Shown here: piece by piece, positions 35,320-44,996 of the stretch
Layout: each line of letters starts with the position of its first letter
How positions within the stretch are numbered: position 1 is the first letter of the stretch
DNA from: Bacteroidales bacterium UBA2712
Lineage (GTDB): Bacteria > Bacteroidota > Bacteroidia > Bacteroidales > Paludibacteraceae
DNA: 64,000 nt
Direction: 5' to 3'
Assembly (NCBI GenBank): GCA_002354055.1
Contig: DEKW01000005.1
Span: 62,001-126,000, forward strand
The notes under the pieces: model-generated
What the model was told of the DNA's origin: nothing
The model's input: the letters and a program-made list of their open reading frames with translations, nothing else
The model's database searches: none
Made by a program: the position numbers and the translations under genes

Positions 35320-38043
35320 CTATAGATAGAACACGGTTGCAGCTCCGGCGGTGCCGAGAATAGAAATGATAGGCAGGCTGACACCGAAGGTAACTCCTAC
35401 GTTGCCGCTACCGTATATACAGCCGATATTGAAACTCCAAAGTCCCCAGTAGGGCAGATCATGACCGAAGGCAAACTTCAAACTGGTGTGTGCCATGAAA
35501 CCGTTATGGTCAAAATCTCCGTACCCGAAGCCCTGATATATCTGAAAGTCGAATGGGATATGATCAGGGGTAAGACGGAAGACAGGACCAATCATGACAT
35601 CCCATCCGCCATCGAAGCCAATCATAAAGTCCGTTCCGATACCAAAATGCCCGGGGATGTAGTTTAGTTGAGCACCCATCATCCATTGGCTTGAGGTGAA
35701 CTCATGTCCTGCCTGTAACTCGGTGTAGATACGCGGGAAATCGTCCTCAAGGGCCATGGCGGCCAGCGTGAGCGCACGGATTGGCATCAGACTGATAGAG
35801 GCGGTAGGTATATACCGTCCTTCATAGTACCTCGCTCCGAGAGAGAACGACCACCAGCTGAATTTATGATCTTTGTAGCCTTCTCTAAATCCGAATCGCA
35901 GAGCAGCGTCGGCAACCCAGGTGATGTGCTTGTCCGTGAACCTGTACATGGCACCGCCGCCAAGCGCCAATTGCAGACTGAGCGGGCAGTCAAAACTGGT
36001 GAGCCGGAAGGTAGGACCAATCGTGGCGGACAGCTCTTGATTGGTGATGCCATATAGAGCGGTTACATCCAGACCGAAACGCTTGGGGACCCATCCGTAT
36101 CGAACGCCGGCATAATGATGACGGTCATATCCTGCGGACTCGATTCCGTACATCGGCTCTAAATAATGATCGGGGTGGCGATCAGAACCGTAGTACCACT
36201 CGCTTTTGAGTTTGAAATCTACGCTTTCTGTACCTTTGTAGGTAATCGTTGGGCGTTGGGTGCTGGGAACGAGTCTTCCTTTTTTGTAAACCGACACCTG
36301 ATGCTCACCGATCTGAAATTCTCCTCGGTACGGAGTAGTGCCTACGTGTGTCCCATCGACATAAACCTTCGCGTTCTTGGGACGTGAGTTGACGATTAAC
36401 CTGCCGGTTTTGGGCAGCATCGGTGGCAAAGTAATATGGGTAGCCGGGTGGACAATAGTGATGGTGTCGTAGCGATCCTCCCATCTGGTGCACGTACGTT
36501 TAATAAAGTGTTTGCCTACGGGTAGGGATTTTGTGCTCCATTCACCGGTTGCTCGATAGGTATAATCTGCCGACACCGATGATTTGCTGTATATCTTCTC
36601 ATCTGTATTGGAACCCTTGAGATGGAGCGAACCTTGATGGATATAGTTATATGCCTTTTGACTCCCGCCGAGAAGACTTAAATACCCATTATGTTCATAG
36701 TCATCGGATAACTTCTGCAGCCGGGCTTCCGCTTTAGCTCGTTGGGAGGCATTGCCGGACTCGATGACGTCCAAGTACCACTCCGCTGCGATGTCGTCAA
36801 AACCTTCCTCTTCGCAATATAGCCCTGCTTCATACGTAGCGTCCATGTGACCTTTATGAGATGCCTTGGCAAACCAGTTGTACGCCTCTTTACGGTCTTT
36901 ACTTATGCCGTCTCCGGTCTTGTAACACATGCCTAATTCATACTGCGCCTCCACTTGATCTTTATCCGCTGCCTTTCGATACCAATCCGCCGCCATACGT
37001 TTGTTCTTGCTCGTTCCGTTGCCCGTGGCGTAGCATTTGCCGGTCATGTACATAGCATCCTTGTTGTCATGATAAGCGGCATCCAGAAACCAAGAATATG
37101 CAGTGGAATAATTTCGTGTCTTACCACATGTGCCATTGTAGTAGCACATGCCTAACTCATAACTGGCGGCATATAAAGTGAGCGTATTGGAATAGTCGAG
37201 ATACCAATTGTACTTCTCGTCATCGTCATCATCGTCTTCTTCATCGTCGGAACTGTCTTGTGTTTTTGCGTCCTCTATTGCTTTGAGGATCTCATATTTT
37301 TCCTTTGCTTTGCGAAGCCAATGAACTGCACGGTCGAAATCTTTCTCTACGCCTGTACCTGAATAATAGGCTTCACCTAAGTAATGTTGCGCGTTGGTGT
37401 GTCCCTGTTCCGCCGCCTTGCGATACCATTTGACGGCTTGGTAATCGCTTTTCGTAGTTCCGTTACCGTAGTCATAGCATTTACCCAACTCATATTGGGC
37501 TTTTGCGTAACCTTGTTCCGCAGATTTCTCGAAATACCGGAAGGCGGTATATTCATTCTTTGTGACGCCATCTCCGGTGGAGTAGCATTGGGCGAGATTG
37601 CACTGCGCTACTTTGCTGCCTTTGTCTGCTGCTTGTTGGTATAACTCAACCGCTTTGTAAACATTTTTAGAAACGCCTCTTCCGGTTTTATACAATACAC
37701 CTAAGTTGTTTAACGCTGCTTCATTGCCTTGGTTGGCTGCTTTTTGATACCAATAGACCGCCATCTTGTAATCTTTTGCCACTCCGTGACCGTCTGCATA
37801 AGCCATACCGAGCATCCCTTGGGCAGAGGCATAGCCCTGATCGGCGGATTTGCGGAACCACGAGATTGCTTGGGCGTAATCTTGCCGAACTCCGCCTTCG
37901 CCATTGTAATAACAAATACCGATATTGAATTGAGCGATTTTGTTTCCCTGCTTTGCACGGGAGATATACTCGTTATAGGAATCATCGGCAAAGCAGATTC
38001 CCGCAACAAAAATAAGTAGCAAGATAGCTAATAGACGTTTCAT
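35320..38043 (-). CDS. SEL1-repeat / PEGA / beta-barrel multidomain exported protein
   Basis: This 907-residue exported protein starts at ATG 38043 with signal peptide MKRLLAILLLIFVAGICFA. At least ten SEL1-type TPR repeats (A-x-x-W-Y-x-K-A-A-x-x-G patterns) fill residues ~20-460, interrupted by a highly acidic stretch rich in Asp/Glu around residue 255. A PEGA domain (GRLIVNSRPKNAKVYVDG) lies near residue 565. The last ~250 residues alternate Gly/aromatic strands (YYGSDRHPDHYLEP, YAGVRYGWVPKRFG) and look like an outer-membrane barrel. A protein-binding surface scaffold is plausible; the role is unknown. The start upstream in the same frame would lie across its promoter. Confidence 0.8.
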   Translation of the reverse strand: MKRLLAILLLIFVAGICFADDSYNEYISRAKQGNKIAQFNIGICYYNGEGGVRQDYAQAISWFRKSADQGYASAQGMLGMAYADGHGVAKDYKMAVYWYQKAANQGNEAALNNLGVLYKTGRGVSKNVYKAVELYQQAADKGSKVAQCNLAQCYSTGDGVTKNEYTAFRYFEKSAEQGYAKAQYELGKCYDYGNGTTKSDYQAVKWYRKAAEQGHTNAQHYLGEAYYSGTGVEKDFDRAVHWLRKAKEKYEILKAIEDAKTQDSSDDEEDDDDDDEKYNWYLDYSNTLTLYAASYELGMCYYNGTCGKTRNYSTAYSWFLDAAYHDNKDAMYMTGKCYATGNGTSKNKRMAADWYRKAADKDQVEAQYELGMCYKTGDGISKDRKEAYNWFAKASHKGHMDATYEAGLYCEEEGFDDIAAEWYLDVIESGNASQRAKAEARLQKLSDDYEHNGYLSLLGGSQKAYNYIHQGSLHLKGSNTDEKIYSKSSVSADYTYRATGEWSTKSLPVGKHFIKRTCTRWEDRYDTITIVHPATHITLPPMLPKTGRLIVNSRPKNAKVYVDGTHVGTTPYRGEFQIGEHQVSVYKKGRLVPSTQRPTITYKGTESVDFKLKSEWYYGSDRHPDHYLEPMYGIESAGYDRHHYAGVRYGWVPKRFGLDVTALYGITNQELSATIGPTFRLTSFDCPLSLQLALGGGAMYRFTDKHITWVADAALRFGFREGYKDHKFSWWSFSLGARYYEGRYIPTASISLMPIRALTLAAMALEDDFPRIYTELQAGHEFTSSQWMMGAQLNYIPGHFGIGTDFMIGFDGGWDVMIGPVFRLTPDHIPFDFQIYQGFGYGDFDHNGFMAHTSLKFAFGHDLPYWGLWSFNIGCIYGSGNVGVTFGVSLPIISILGTAGAATVFYL

Positions 38044-38081
38044 GATAGGTGTGTTTTTAAGTGTATTGACCAATTCGAGCG

Positions 38082-38112
38082 CAAAGGTACGACTTTTTTT
38101 TGAGATACGCAA
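38082..38112 (-). promoter_or_regulatory. Bacteroidales-type promoter of the SEL1/PEGA gene
   Basis: On the minus strand TTG (38112-38110), 20 bp spacer and TACCTTTG (38089-38082) precede the gene by about 38 bp. Confidence 0.8.
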
Positions 38113-38281
38113 GAAAAACCAAAGATTTTCTTCTTTTTCCCGGCGCACTTTGTTACTCACCGCGTCGTGTCTCAGCCGTTCCGATGCCACGTAGTTCTCA
38201 TAGATGTAGGTACATACGTCTTGCTTCAAAAATAAAAATTTAACAAAATGCACACATTCAAGAAAAAAATGCACTTTTTTC

Positions 38282-38312
38282 TTGCATATATCAAACTTTT
38301 GTAGTATCTTTG
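38282..38312 (+). promoter_or_regulatory. Bacteroidales-type promoter of the sensor-AraC regulator gene
   Basis: TTG at 38282-38284, 20 bp spacer and TATCTTTG at 38305-38312 lie just before ATG 38334. Because the -7 element would overlap a TTG start at 38310, the ATG is the true start. The rest of the 38113-38281 interval shows no gene. Confidence 0.82.
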
Positions 38313-38333
38313 CAGTCGAAAAAATGTTGCATT

Positions 38334-39842
38334 ATGAGAAACATCATTGTTAGTATCGTGATGTTATGCCTGTTAATGACAGGTTGTAACTCGCGTACAC
38401 CGCAGTACCGCATCGGCGTGAGTCAGTGTCTGGATGATGCCTGGCGGCAGAAGATGAACTATGAGATGGAGCGGGAGTTGCTGCTCCATCCGGACATGAC
38501 GCTTTCGCGCCGTATAGCTTACGGCAGCAATGAGTTGCAGTGTGCCCAGATCGATAGTTTTATCAAAGAGCGCGTAGATCTGCTGATTGTCAGTCCCAAT
38601 GAGGCGAAGCAGGTACAACCTGCTGTGACGAGAGCTTATCGAGCCGGCATCCCGGTGATTGTAGCCGACCGCCGTGTCCCCGGTGACGAATGGACCGCTT
38701 TTATCGGCGGCGACAACTACAAAGTCGGCCGACTGATGGCGCATTGGGTGATGGAAAAATGGAAAACAGCCCAACAAACCGCGCAGCGCTCAAACTCCCC
38801 CAAACGAGGCACTGTCTCCAAACCCTTCGTCGTACTGGAGGTTGCCGGATTGCCGGGCTCGACGCCTGCTACGCTTCGTCATAAAGGAATGATGGAAGGT
38901 ATTGAAGAGGCGAAAGGCGAAGGGTTAGAGGCTAAAGTAGAGGTACAGAGCGTGATGGGAAGCTGGTACAAAGAGAATGCCTATGAGGTTGTCTCTGCTT
39001 ATCTGGAGAATCACCCCTTGCCTGATGTCATCGTGGCGCATAACGATCTTATGGCTATCGGTGCCGCCGAAGCAGTGGGGGGTGCCCCCATCATGGGAGT
39101 GGACGGTATCCAACCCGGACTGAGGGCCATAGTAGAGGGCAAGATCACCTGTTCGGCTACCTATTCCTCCCGCGGTGACATGGTGATTGCAACGGCGGCG
39201 CAGATCCTGCACGGCGAGCCTTTTGTGCGGGACACGGTGTTGGAGACTACTATGATAGATGCTTCCATTGCCTATCCGATGCTCAGGCAGGACGAGGCGA
39301 TCACCCGCGATCTGGAGACTCTCCATCTCTTCCAAACCCAATCCGAAAGCAAATGGAAACAATTACAGTTCGATAGATTCATGCTTATTCTCTTTGTGGT
39401 GTTTTTCTTCACTCTGTTCATCATCACCTTAGGTTATGTCTTCATCAAGCAGCGTAGGATACAGACAGAGATCAATCACGATATTATCCCACAGTTGGAG
39501 AATATGCAGGAGGCTATCCAGCTCAGTAAGAAAGATGAAGCCTTTGCTGAGAGGCTGCGTCAAGTTGTGGACGATTATCTGACAGATCCGAATCTGACCG
39601 TAGAGTTCTTGGGCGGCAAACTGCAACTAAGCCGCACGCAACTCTTTCGTCGCGTGAAAGCGGTAGCCGGGAAAGGGCCGTTAGACTATATCCGTGAGCG
39701 GCGGTTAATCCGCGCGGACGAATTGCTCCGCACGACCGATATGACTATCCAGCAAGTAGCTTTTGAATTATGTTTCTCCAGCCCGGGCTATTTCACTAAA
39801 TGCTATAAGGAATACTTCGGACACCTGCCCAGTGTGCGCTAA
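38334..39842 (+). CDS. Transmembrane sugar-sensing regulator: periplasmic-binding domain fused to AraC DNA-binding domain
   Basis: This 502-residue protein has a lipoprotein-like or uncleaved signal (LLMTGC). A LacI/RbsB-type periplasmic sugar-binding domain covers about residues 25-335 (VDLLIVSPNEA, GIPVIVADRRVP, FIGGDNYKVGRLM, DVIVAHNDLMAIGA). One strong membrane helix lies near residues 347-372, a short linker follows, and a cytoplasmic AraC helix-turn-helix pair begins at about 411 (LSRTQLFRRVKAVAG, CFSSPGYFTKCYKEYFG). Hybrid two-component regulators of Bacteroides fructan loci have the same sensor but add histidine kinase and receiver domains; none are present here. It directly precedes the fructan genes and probably activates them on sensing fructose. 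Confidence 0.88.
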   Translation: MRNIIVSIVMLCLLMTGCNSRTPQYRIGVSQCLDDAWRQKMNYEMERELLLHPDMTLSRRIAYGSNELQCAQIDSFIKERVDLLIVSPNEAKQVQPAVTRAYRAGIPVIVADRRVPGDEWTAFIGGDNYKVGRLMAHWVMEKWKTAQQTAQRSNSPKRGTVSKPFVVLEVAGLPGSTPATLRHKGMMEGIEEAKGEGLEAKVEVQSVMGSWYKENAYEVVSAYLENHPLPDVIVAHNDLMAIGAAEAVGGAPIMGVDGIQPGLRAIVEGKITCSATYSSRGDMVIATAAQILHGEPFVRDTVLETTMIDASIAYPMLRQDEAITRDLETLHLFQTQSESKWKQLQFDRFMLILFVVFFFTLFIITLGYVFIKQRRIQTEINHDIIPQLENMQEAIQLSKKDEAFAERLRQVVDDYLTDPNLTVEFLGGKLQLSRTQLFRRVKAVAGKGPLDYIRERRLIRADELLRTTDMTIQQVAFELCFSSPGYFTKCYKEYFGHLPSVR

Positions 39843-39844
39843 TA

Positions 39845-39925
39845 TGAAACATTTATAAATACTAATTTTGTTGCAAAATATGTTACATTTGTTGCAGTGA
39901 AACATCAGTGGCATATTTTGCAACA
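39845..39925 (+). promoter_or_regulatory. Candidate operator for the AraC-type regulator upstream of susC
   Basis: TTTGTTGCA occurs at 39867-39875 and 39888-39896, a 21 bp spacing equal to two helical turns, as AraC-family activators prefer. TGAAACAT also occurs twice (39845-39852, 39898-39905). A perfect 14 bp inverted repeat (TGTTGCAAAATATG at 39869-39882 and its complement at 39912-39925) overlaps these and ends 6 bp before the susC -33 element. Confidence 0.65.
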
Positions 39926-39931
39926 TTATTA

Positions 39932-39963
39932 TTTGTGCATATGTATAAATAGATGTACTTTTG
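39932..39963 (+). promoter_or_regulatory. Bacteroidales-type promoter of the fructan utilization operon
   Basis: TTTG at 39932-39935, 20 bp spacer and TACTTTTG at 39956-39963 give a promoter about 60 bp before susC ATG 40026. Confidence 0.85.
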
Positions 39964-40025
39964 CAGCGGAATTGAGTTTGACTCGGTTTCGCTGCTTGAC
40001 TTTTTATTTAAATTTTAACAATATC

Positions 40026-43000
40026 ATGAATTCAAAAAGTGTAATTTTAGCCTTTCTTTGGATGCTATGCTTCACGGCATTCGCTCAGGCGCAAGTGACT
40101 GCGACGGGTGTTGTGGTAGATGCAGCAACGGGCGAACCCATCATTGGAGCGTCTGTCTTGGAGGAAGGCACATCGAATGGTACGATTACCGATTTCGATG
40201 GTAATTTCTCACTTCCCGTCGGCAAGGATGCCATGGTAGTGATTTCGTATGTGGGCTACAAGACCCAGCAGTTATTCCCGAAAGCGAACATGAAAGTCTC
40301 CCTTGCGGAGGACAGTGAGGTGCTGGAGGAAGTGGTAGTAACCGGTTATACGACGCAGCGCAAAGCCGACCTGACCGGTGCTGTTTCTGCTATCTCGGCG
40401 AAGGATCTGGAGAAGCAACAGGAGAACAACCCGATGAAGGCCCTTCAGGGAAAAGTGCCGGGCATGAATATCTCTGCGGATGGTAACCCTTCAGGAACAG
40501 CAACGGTACGTATCCGAGGCACAGGTTCTTTGAACTCATCCAATGATCCTCTTTACGTCATCGACGGCGTACCGACGACCTCGGGTATGCATGAGCTCAA
40601 TCCGAATGATATTGAGTCCATCCAGGTGCTCAAAGATGCCGCGTCCGCGAGTATATATGGTTCGCGCGCGGCTAACGGTGTCATCATCATCACCACCAAG
40701 AAAGGCTCGGAGGGTAAGTTAAGTGTCTCTTTGGATGCATCCGTAGCCGTGCAGAACTACGTAAACCGGATGCATGTCCTCAATTCCGAGCAGTTCGGTC
40801 GAGCTATGTGGCAGGCATATGTCAACGACGGTACGGCTGATCCGAACACCAACGTATTGGGGTATCATTACGACTGGGGTTATAACGAGCAAGGCCAGCC
40901 GGTTTTGAATAACATCATGCTCAACAAGTACCTCGATGCTGCCGGAACAGTACCGGTAAGCAACACAGACTGGTTCGCTGAGACCACACGTCCCGGCGTG
41001 ATACAGAACTACAATATCTCTGTCAGCAACGGTGGTAAGAAGGGTAGTGCGTTCTTCTCTCTGGGCTACTACAAAAACGACGGTATTATCAAGACGACTA
41101 ACTTTGACCGTTTCTCGGCACGTGTTAACAGCGACTATAAGATGCTGAATGACATCGTGACTATCGGTGAGAACTTCACGCTCAACCGTACGTCGGAGGT
41201 AAGTGCTCCCGGCGGTTACATTGAGAGCGTACTCCAGTATAACCCCTTGCTGCCTGTCTATACGACCAACGGCGATCTGGCGCAGGCTCCTTCGTCCAGC
41301 GGCTTCCCGCAACGTGAGAATCCTCTCTCTATCCTGGAGCGCAGTAAAGATAACCGTTACACTTATTGGCGCGTGTTCGGAAACGTGTTCATCAATATCA
41401 ACCCGATTAAGGGCTTGAATATTCGTACTACGGCAGGTCTCGACTATGCGCAGAAGAAGCAGCGTTTCTTCACGTATCCCATCACCGAAGGTGTGGTGGC
41501 TAATGATAAGAATGCCGTAGAAGCAAAACAAGAGCATTGGACAAAATGGATGTGGAACGCCATTATTACCTATAATCTGGAGATGGGGAAACACCGTGCT
41601 GACTTCTTGTTGGGAACCGAGCTTAACAGACAGATAGATGAGTGGTTCTCTGCTTACAAAGAGGACTTCATCGTGCTCAATCCGACCTATATGTGGCCAT
41701 CCGCAGGAACGGGTATAGCCCAGGCTTACGGAGGCGGCGGCAGTTTCTCGCTGATCTCTTTCTTTGGAAAGGCGAACTATAGCTATGATAACCGCTACCT
41801 TGTATCTCTGACGATGCGTTATGACGGTTCGAGCCGTTTCGGTAAGAATAACCGCTTTGCTTTCTTCCCCTCTGTTTCCGCCGGTTGGCGTATCAGCCAG
41901 GAGAAGTTCATGGCAGGAGCCAATTCGTGGATGGACGATCTGAAGCTGCGTGTCTCGTGGGGTCAGACGGGTAACCAGGATATCAATGCTACCGCGCGTT
42001 ATACTATCTACGACTCCAACTACGGTGTGAATGAGAACGGCGGTCAGTCTTACGGTACGTCGTACGACATCGCCGGTACTAACGGTGGCGGTATTCTTCC
42101 TTCGGGTTTCCGCCGCACGCAGATCGGTAATGATGATATCAAATGGGAGACCACCAGCCAGACTAACGTCGGTCTCGATTTCTCTTTCTTCAAGCAGACG
42201 TTCTACGGTTCGTTCGACTGGTTCTATAAACAAACGAAAGACATCCTCGTGCTCATGACCGGTATCGGAGTAATGGGTGAAGGCGCATCGCAGTGGGTGA
42301 ATGCCGGCGCGGTGGATAATATGGGTGTTGAGTTCCAGCTAGGTTACCGCAACCAGACTAAAGGCGGTTTCAAATACGATATCTCTGCGAACATCTCTCA
42401 TTATGATAATAAGGTAATTGATATGCCTGCAACAGTGGCTGCCAGCGGTGCTTTCGGTGGTAATGGTGTACAATCAGTGGTAGGTCACGCTATCGGATCG
42501 CAGGTAGGATACATCGCCGATGGTATTTTCAAGAGCCAGGAGGAGATCGATAACCATGCTTATCAGGAGGGTGCCGGCTTAGGACGTATCCGCTATCGTG
42601 ATATCAACGGCGATGGTGTGGTCAGCGAAACAGACCAGACTTGGATCTATTCGCCGATACCCGCAGTCGCATTCGGTGCGAACTTCTACTTTGAGTATAA
42701 AGGTTTCGACTTGACGCTCTTCTTCCAAGGCGTAGGCGGCCAGCAGGTCATCACGAAGGACTTCAAGCAGCAGACGGATCTTTGGTCCGGCGTGAATGTA
42801 GCGAATCTTAATAAAGGTACGCGCGTGTTAGACGCATGGAGTCCTTCTAATCCCAATAGTGACATACCTGCGCTGTCCACCAACAATAACAACAACGAGA
42901 CCCGTGTTAGCACCTATTTCGTAGAGGACGGTTCGTTCCTTAAACTGCGTAACCTGCAGCTGGGTTATAACCTGCCCAAGAGCGCATGCGACAAGATGAA

Positions 43001-43145
43001 GATGCAGAACTGGCGTTGGTTCGTTTCGGCGCAGAACGTATTTACCATCCACTCGGCGAAGTTCACTGGTGTCGATCCGGAGGTGCCTACGTTCGGATAT
43101 CCTATCCCGCTTACTGTAACCTTAGGTACCAAAGTAACGTTCTAA
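40026..43145 (+). CDS. susC: SusC/RagA-type TonB-dependent outer-membrane transporter
   Basis: This 1039-residue protein imports oligosaccharides through the outer membrane. The start is ATG 40026, giving signal peptide ending near FAQAQ; the longer frame reads across the promoter. The N-terminal carboxypeptidase-like domain (VTATGVVVDAATGEPIIGASV) is followed by the TonB-box/plug region (EVVVTGYTTQRKADLTGAVSAI, part shown), VIRIRGTGS-like TVRIRGTGSLN and IDGVP, and a 22-stranded barrel. Neighbouring GH32, permease and fructokinase genes point to fructo-oligosaccharides as cargo. Confidence 0.96.
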   Translation: MNSKSVILAFLWMLCFTAFAQAQVTATGVVVDAATGEPIIGASVLEEGTSNGTITDFDGNFSLPVGKDAMVVISYVGYKTQQLFPKANMKVSLAEDSEVLEEVVVTGYTTQRKADLTGAVSAISAKDLEKQQENNPMKALQGKVPGMNISADGNPSGTATVRIRGTGSLNSSNDPLYVIDGVPTTSGMHELNPNDIESIQVLKDAASASIYGSRAANGVIIITTKKGSEGKLSVSLDASVAVQNYVNRMHVLNSEQFGRAMWQAYVNDGTADPNTNVLGYHYDWGYNEQGQPVLNNIMLNKYLDAAGTVPVSNTDWFAETTRPGVIQNYNISVSNGGKKGSAFFSLGYYKNDGIIKTTNFDRFSARVNSDYKMLNDIVTIGENFTLNRTSEVSAPGGYIESVLQYNPLLPVYTTNGDLAQAPSSSGFPQRENPLSILERSKDNRYTYWRVFGNVFININPIKGLNIRTTAGLDYAQKKQRFFTYPITEGVVANDKNAVEAKQEHWTKWMWNAIITYNLEMGKHRADFLLGTELNRQIDEWFSAYKEDFIVLNPTYMWPSAGTGIAQAYGGGGSFSLISFFGKANYSYDNRYLVSLTMRYDGSSRFGKNNRFAFFPSVSAGWRISQEKFMAGANSWMDDLKLRVSWGQTGNQDINATARYTIYDSNYGVNENGGQSYGTSYDIAGTNGGGILPSGFRRTQIGNDDIKWETTSQTNVGLDFSFFKQTFYGSFDWFYKQTKDILVLMTGIGVMGEGASQWVNAGAVDNMGVEFQLGYRNQTKGGFKYDISANISHYDNKVIDMPATVAASGAFGGNGVQSVVGHAIGSQVGYIADGIFKSQEEIDNHAYQEGAGLGRIRYRDINGDGVVSETDQTWIYSPIPAVAFGANFYFEYKGFDLTLFFQGVGGQQVITKDFKQQTDLWSGVNVANLNKGTRVLDAWSPSNPNSDIPALSTNNNNNETRVSTYFVEDGSFLKLRNLQLGYNLPKSACDKMKMQNWRWFVSAQNVFTIHSAKFTGVDPEVPTFGYPIPLTVTLGTKVTF

Positions 43146-43191
43146 GGCACAAAGATCGCTTCGCTAAAAGAATCAAGATAAAAGACTAAAA

Positions 43192-44940
43192 ATGAAAAGC
43201 AACATGAAAACGAAGAATATTATTAAGGCATATTTGTCCTTATTCCTTATTCCTTGCTCCTTGCTCTTGAGCAGCTGCGACAGTTTTCTTAACCAGGATG
43301 TACCGCAGGCAACGCTGAGCGAGGATCAGGTAAATGACCCGTTGTATATCGATAATATCTGTATTTCCGCATATGCTATTTTTATCTCTGCGGAGGATAT
43401 CAACTCGTCTTTCTCGATGTGGAACTTTGATGTCCGCTCCGACGATGCTTACAAAGGCGGTATCTCGGAGAACGACGGTGATGTCTTTCACCAGTTAGAG
43501 GTGAGCCAGGGTATATTGACGACCAACTGGAATATCAACGACATGTGGGTGCGTCTGTATAACTGCCTGAGCCGTGTGAATGCCGCCATCGCTGCTTTGG
43601 ACGCTATGGATAATAGTTATAAGCTCAAAGCGCAGAGACTGGGCGAGATGAAGTTCCTGCGTGCCTATGGACATTTCCTGCTCAAACGGTTGTACAAGAA
43701 TATCCCCTTTGTCATGGATCCGCTGATGAAACAGGAGGACTATAACGAATTGAGCAACACCAAATATACCAATGACGAAGGATGGCAACTTATTGCCGAT
43801 GACCTTGAATATGCGTATAGCGTATTACCTGCTACCCAGGCGGACAAAGGCCGTCCGACGCAGGCGTCAGCAGCTGCATTGCTGGCGAAGGTGTATCTGT
43901 ATAAGGCTTACCGTCAGGACGATCCCGCTTCGCATCAGGTGACCGAGATCAACCGTGACGATTTGGCAAAAGTGCTTCAATATACCGAGGAGGGTATCTA
44001 TACCGCCGGCGGTTATGGCTTGGAGGATGATTTCCATAATAACTTCCGTCCGGAGCCACAATATGAGAACGGCAAGGAGAGTCTTTGGGCGATGCAATAC
44101 TCGACCAACGACGGTACAAACTTAGGTAACTGTAACTGGTCTTACGGTTTGATGGTACCGGGTATCGAAGGCGTGACGGATGGCGGTTGTGATTTCTACA
44201 AGCCGAGTCAGAACCTCGTAAACGCTTTCCGAACCAACGCCGAAGGGCTGCCCTTCATCGACACGTTCAATGACAAGGATTTCGATGCTTCTACCGACAA
44301 TGCCGATCCCCGTCTCTGGCTGACGGTAGGTATAGCTGGTTTCCCGTATGAGTTCAACCCGAACCTCATCATGAGCCGTACGCATAACTGGAGTCGTTCC
44401 AATGGTCTGTATGGTTATCACGTGACTCTGAAACACAACGTTGATCCGGAGAGCGGTTACCTCATCCGTTCCGCCTTGTGGTTCGGTACGCCGATGAACC
44501 GTATCGTGGTTCGCTACGCAGACGTGCTGTTGATGCGTGCTGAGGCCATGGCTCAACTGGGACGCGACCAAGAGGCCATCGAACTGGTTAACCAGCTCCG
44601 TAACCGTGCATCGCGCAGTATTGGCATGCTCGCCGGGTATGACACCAACTACGGCGCCAAGATCCGCGTCAAACCCTATACCGACTATTCGAACGCACTT
44701 GCCAAAGTCAAAATGGAACGCCGTCTGGAACTGGCGATGGAGAGCGAGCGGTTCTTCGACCTCGTGCGCTGGGGTGAAGCGGCGCAGGTGATCAATAAGT
44801 ATTACGTAGAGGAGGCAAATGACTGCCGTATCTATACCTCTGCTTCTTTTACCGCCAATAAAAACGAGTATCTGCCTATCCCTCATGAGCAGGTAGCCGC
44901 TTCCAACGGCCATTATAAACAAAACATAGGAGGATGGTAA
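43192..44940 (+). CDS. susD: SusD/RagB-type surface glycan-binding lipoprotein
   Basis: This 582-residue lipoprotein (lipobox LLLSSC) caps the SusC barrel and binds the glycan. Features include the N-terminal SCDSFLNQDVPQ, TPR-like helices with NCLSRVNAAIAALD and FLRAYGHFLLKRLYKNIPF, and the C-terminal RMEAMAQLGRDQEAIELVNQLRNRA-type repeat with ERRLELAMESERFFDLVRWG, all standard for SusD. The gap to susC is 46 bp. A second ATG four codons in is possible. Confidence 0.96.
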   Translation: MKSNMKTKNIIKAYLSLFLIPCSLLLSSCDSFLNQDVPQATLSEDQVNDPLYIDNICISAYAIFISAEDINSSFSMWNFDVRSDDAYKGGISENDGDVFHQLEVSQGILTTNWNINDMWVRLYNCLSRVNAAIAALDAMDNSYKLKAQRLGEMKFLRAYGHFLLKRLYKNIPFVMDPLMKQEDYNELSNTKYTNDEGWQLIADDLEYAYSVLPATQADKGRPTQASAAALLAKVYLYKAYRQDDPASHQVTEINRDDLAKVLQYTEEGIYTAGGYGLEDDFHNNFRPEPQYENGKESLWAMQYSTNDGTNLGNCNWSYGLMVPGIEGVTDGGCDFYKPSQNLVNAFRTNAEGLPFIDTFNDKDFDASTDNADPRLWLTVGIAGFPYEFNPNLIMSRTHNWSRSNGLYGYHVTLKHNVDPESGYLIRSALWFGTPMNRIVVRYADVLLMRAEAMAQLGRDQEAIELVNQLRNRASRSIGMLAGYDTNYGAKIRVKPYTDYSNALAKVKMERRLELAMESERFFDLVRWGEAAQVINKYYVEEANDCRIYTSASFTANKNEYLPIPHEQVAASNGHYKQNIGGW

Positions 44941-44996
44941 TTGTATTTGAAAATCCCGACTTTTCGGAATATTGAAATATCGAAAAAATAATCATT

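Noticed and set aside
38044..38274. N-terminal extension of the SEL1/PEGA protein
   Set aside because: It spans the gene's own promoter; the signal peptide begins at 38043.
40719..42233. 504-codon frame opposite susC
   Set aside because: No recognisable domain; composition mirrors the real SusC frame.
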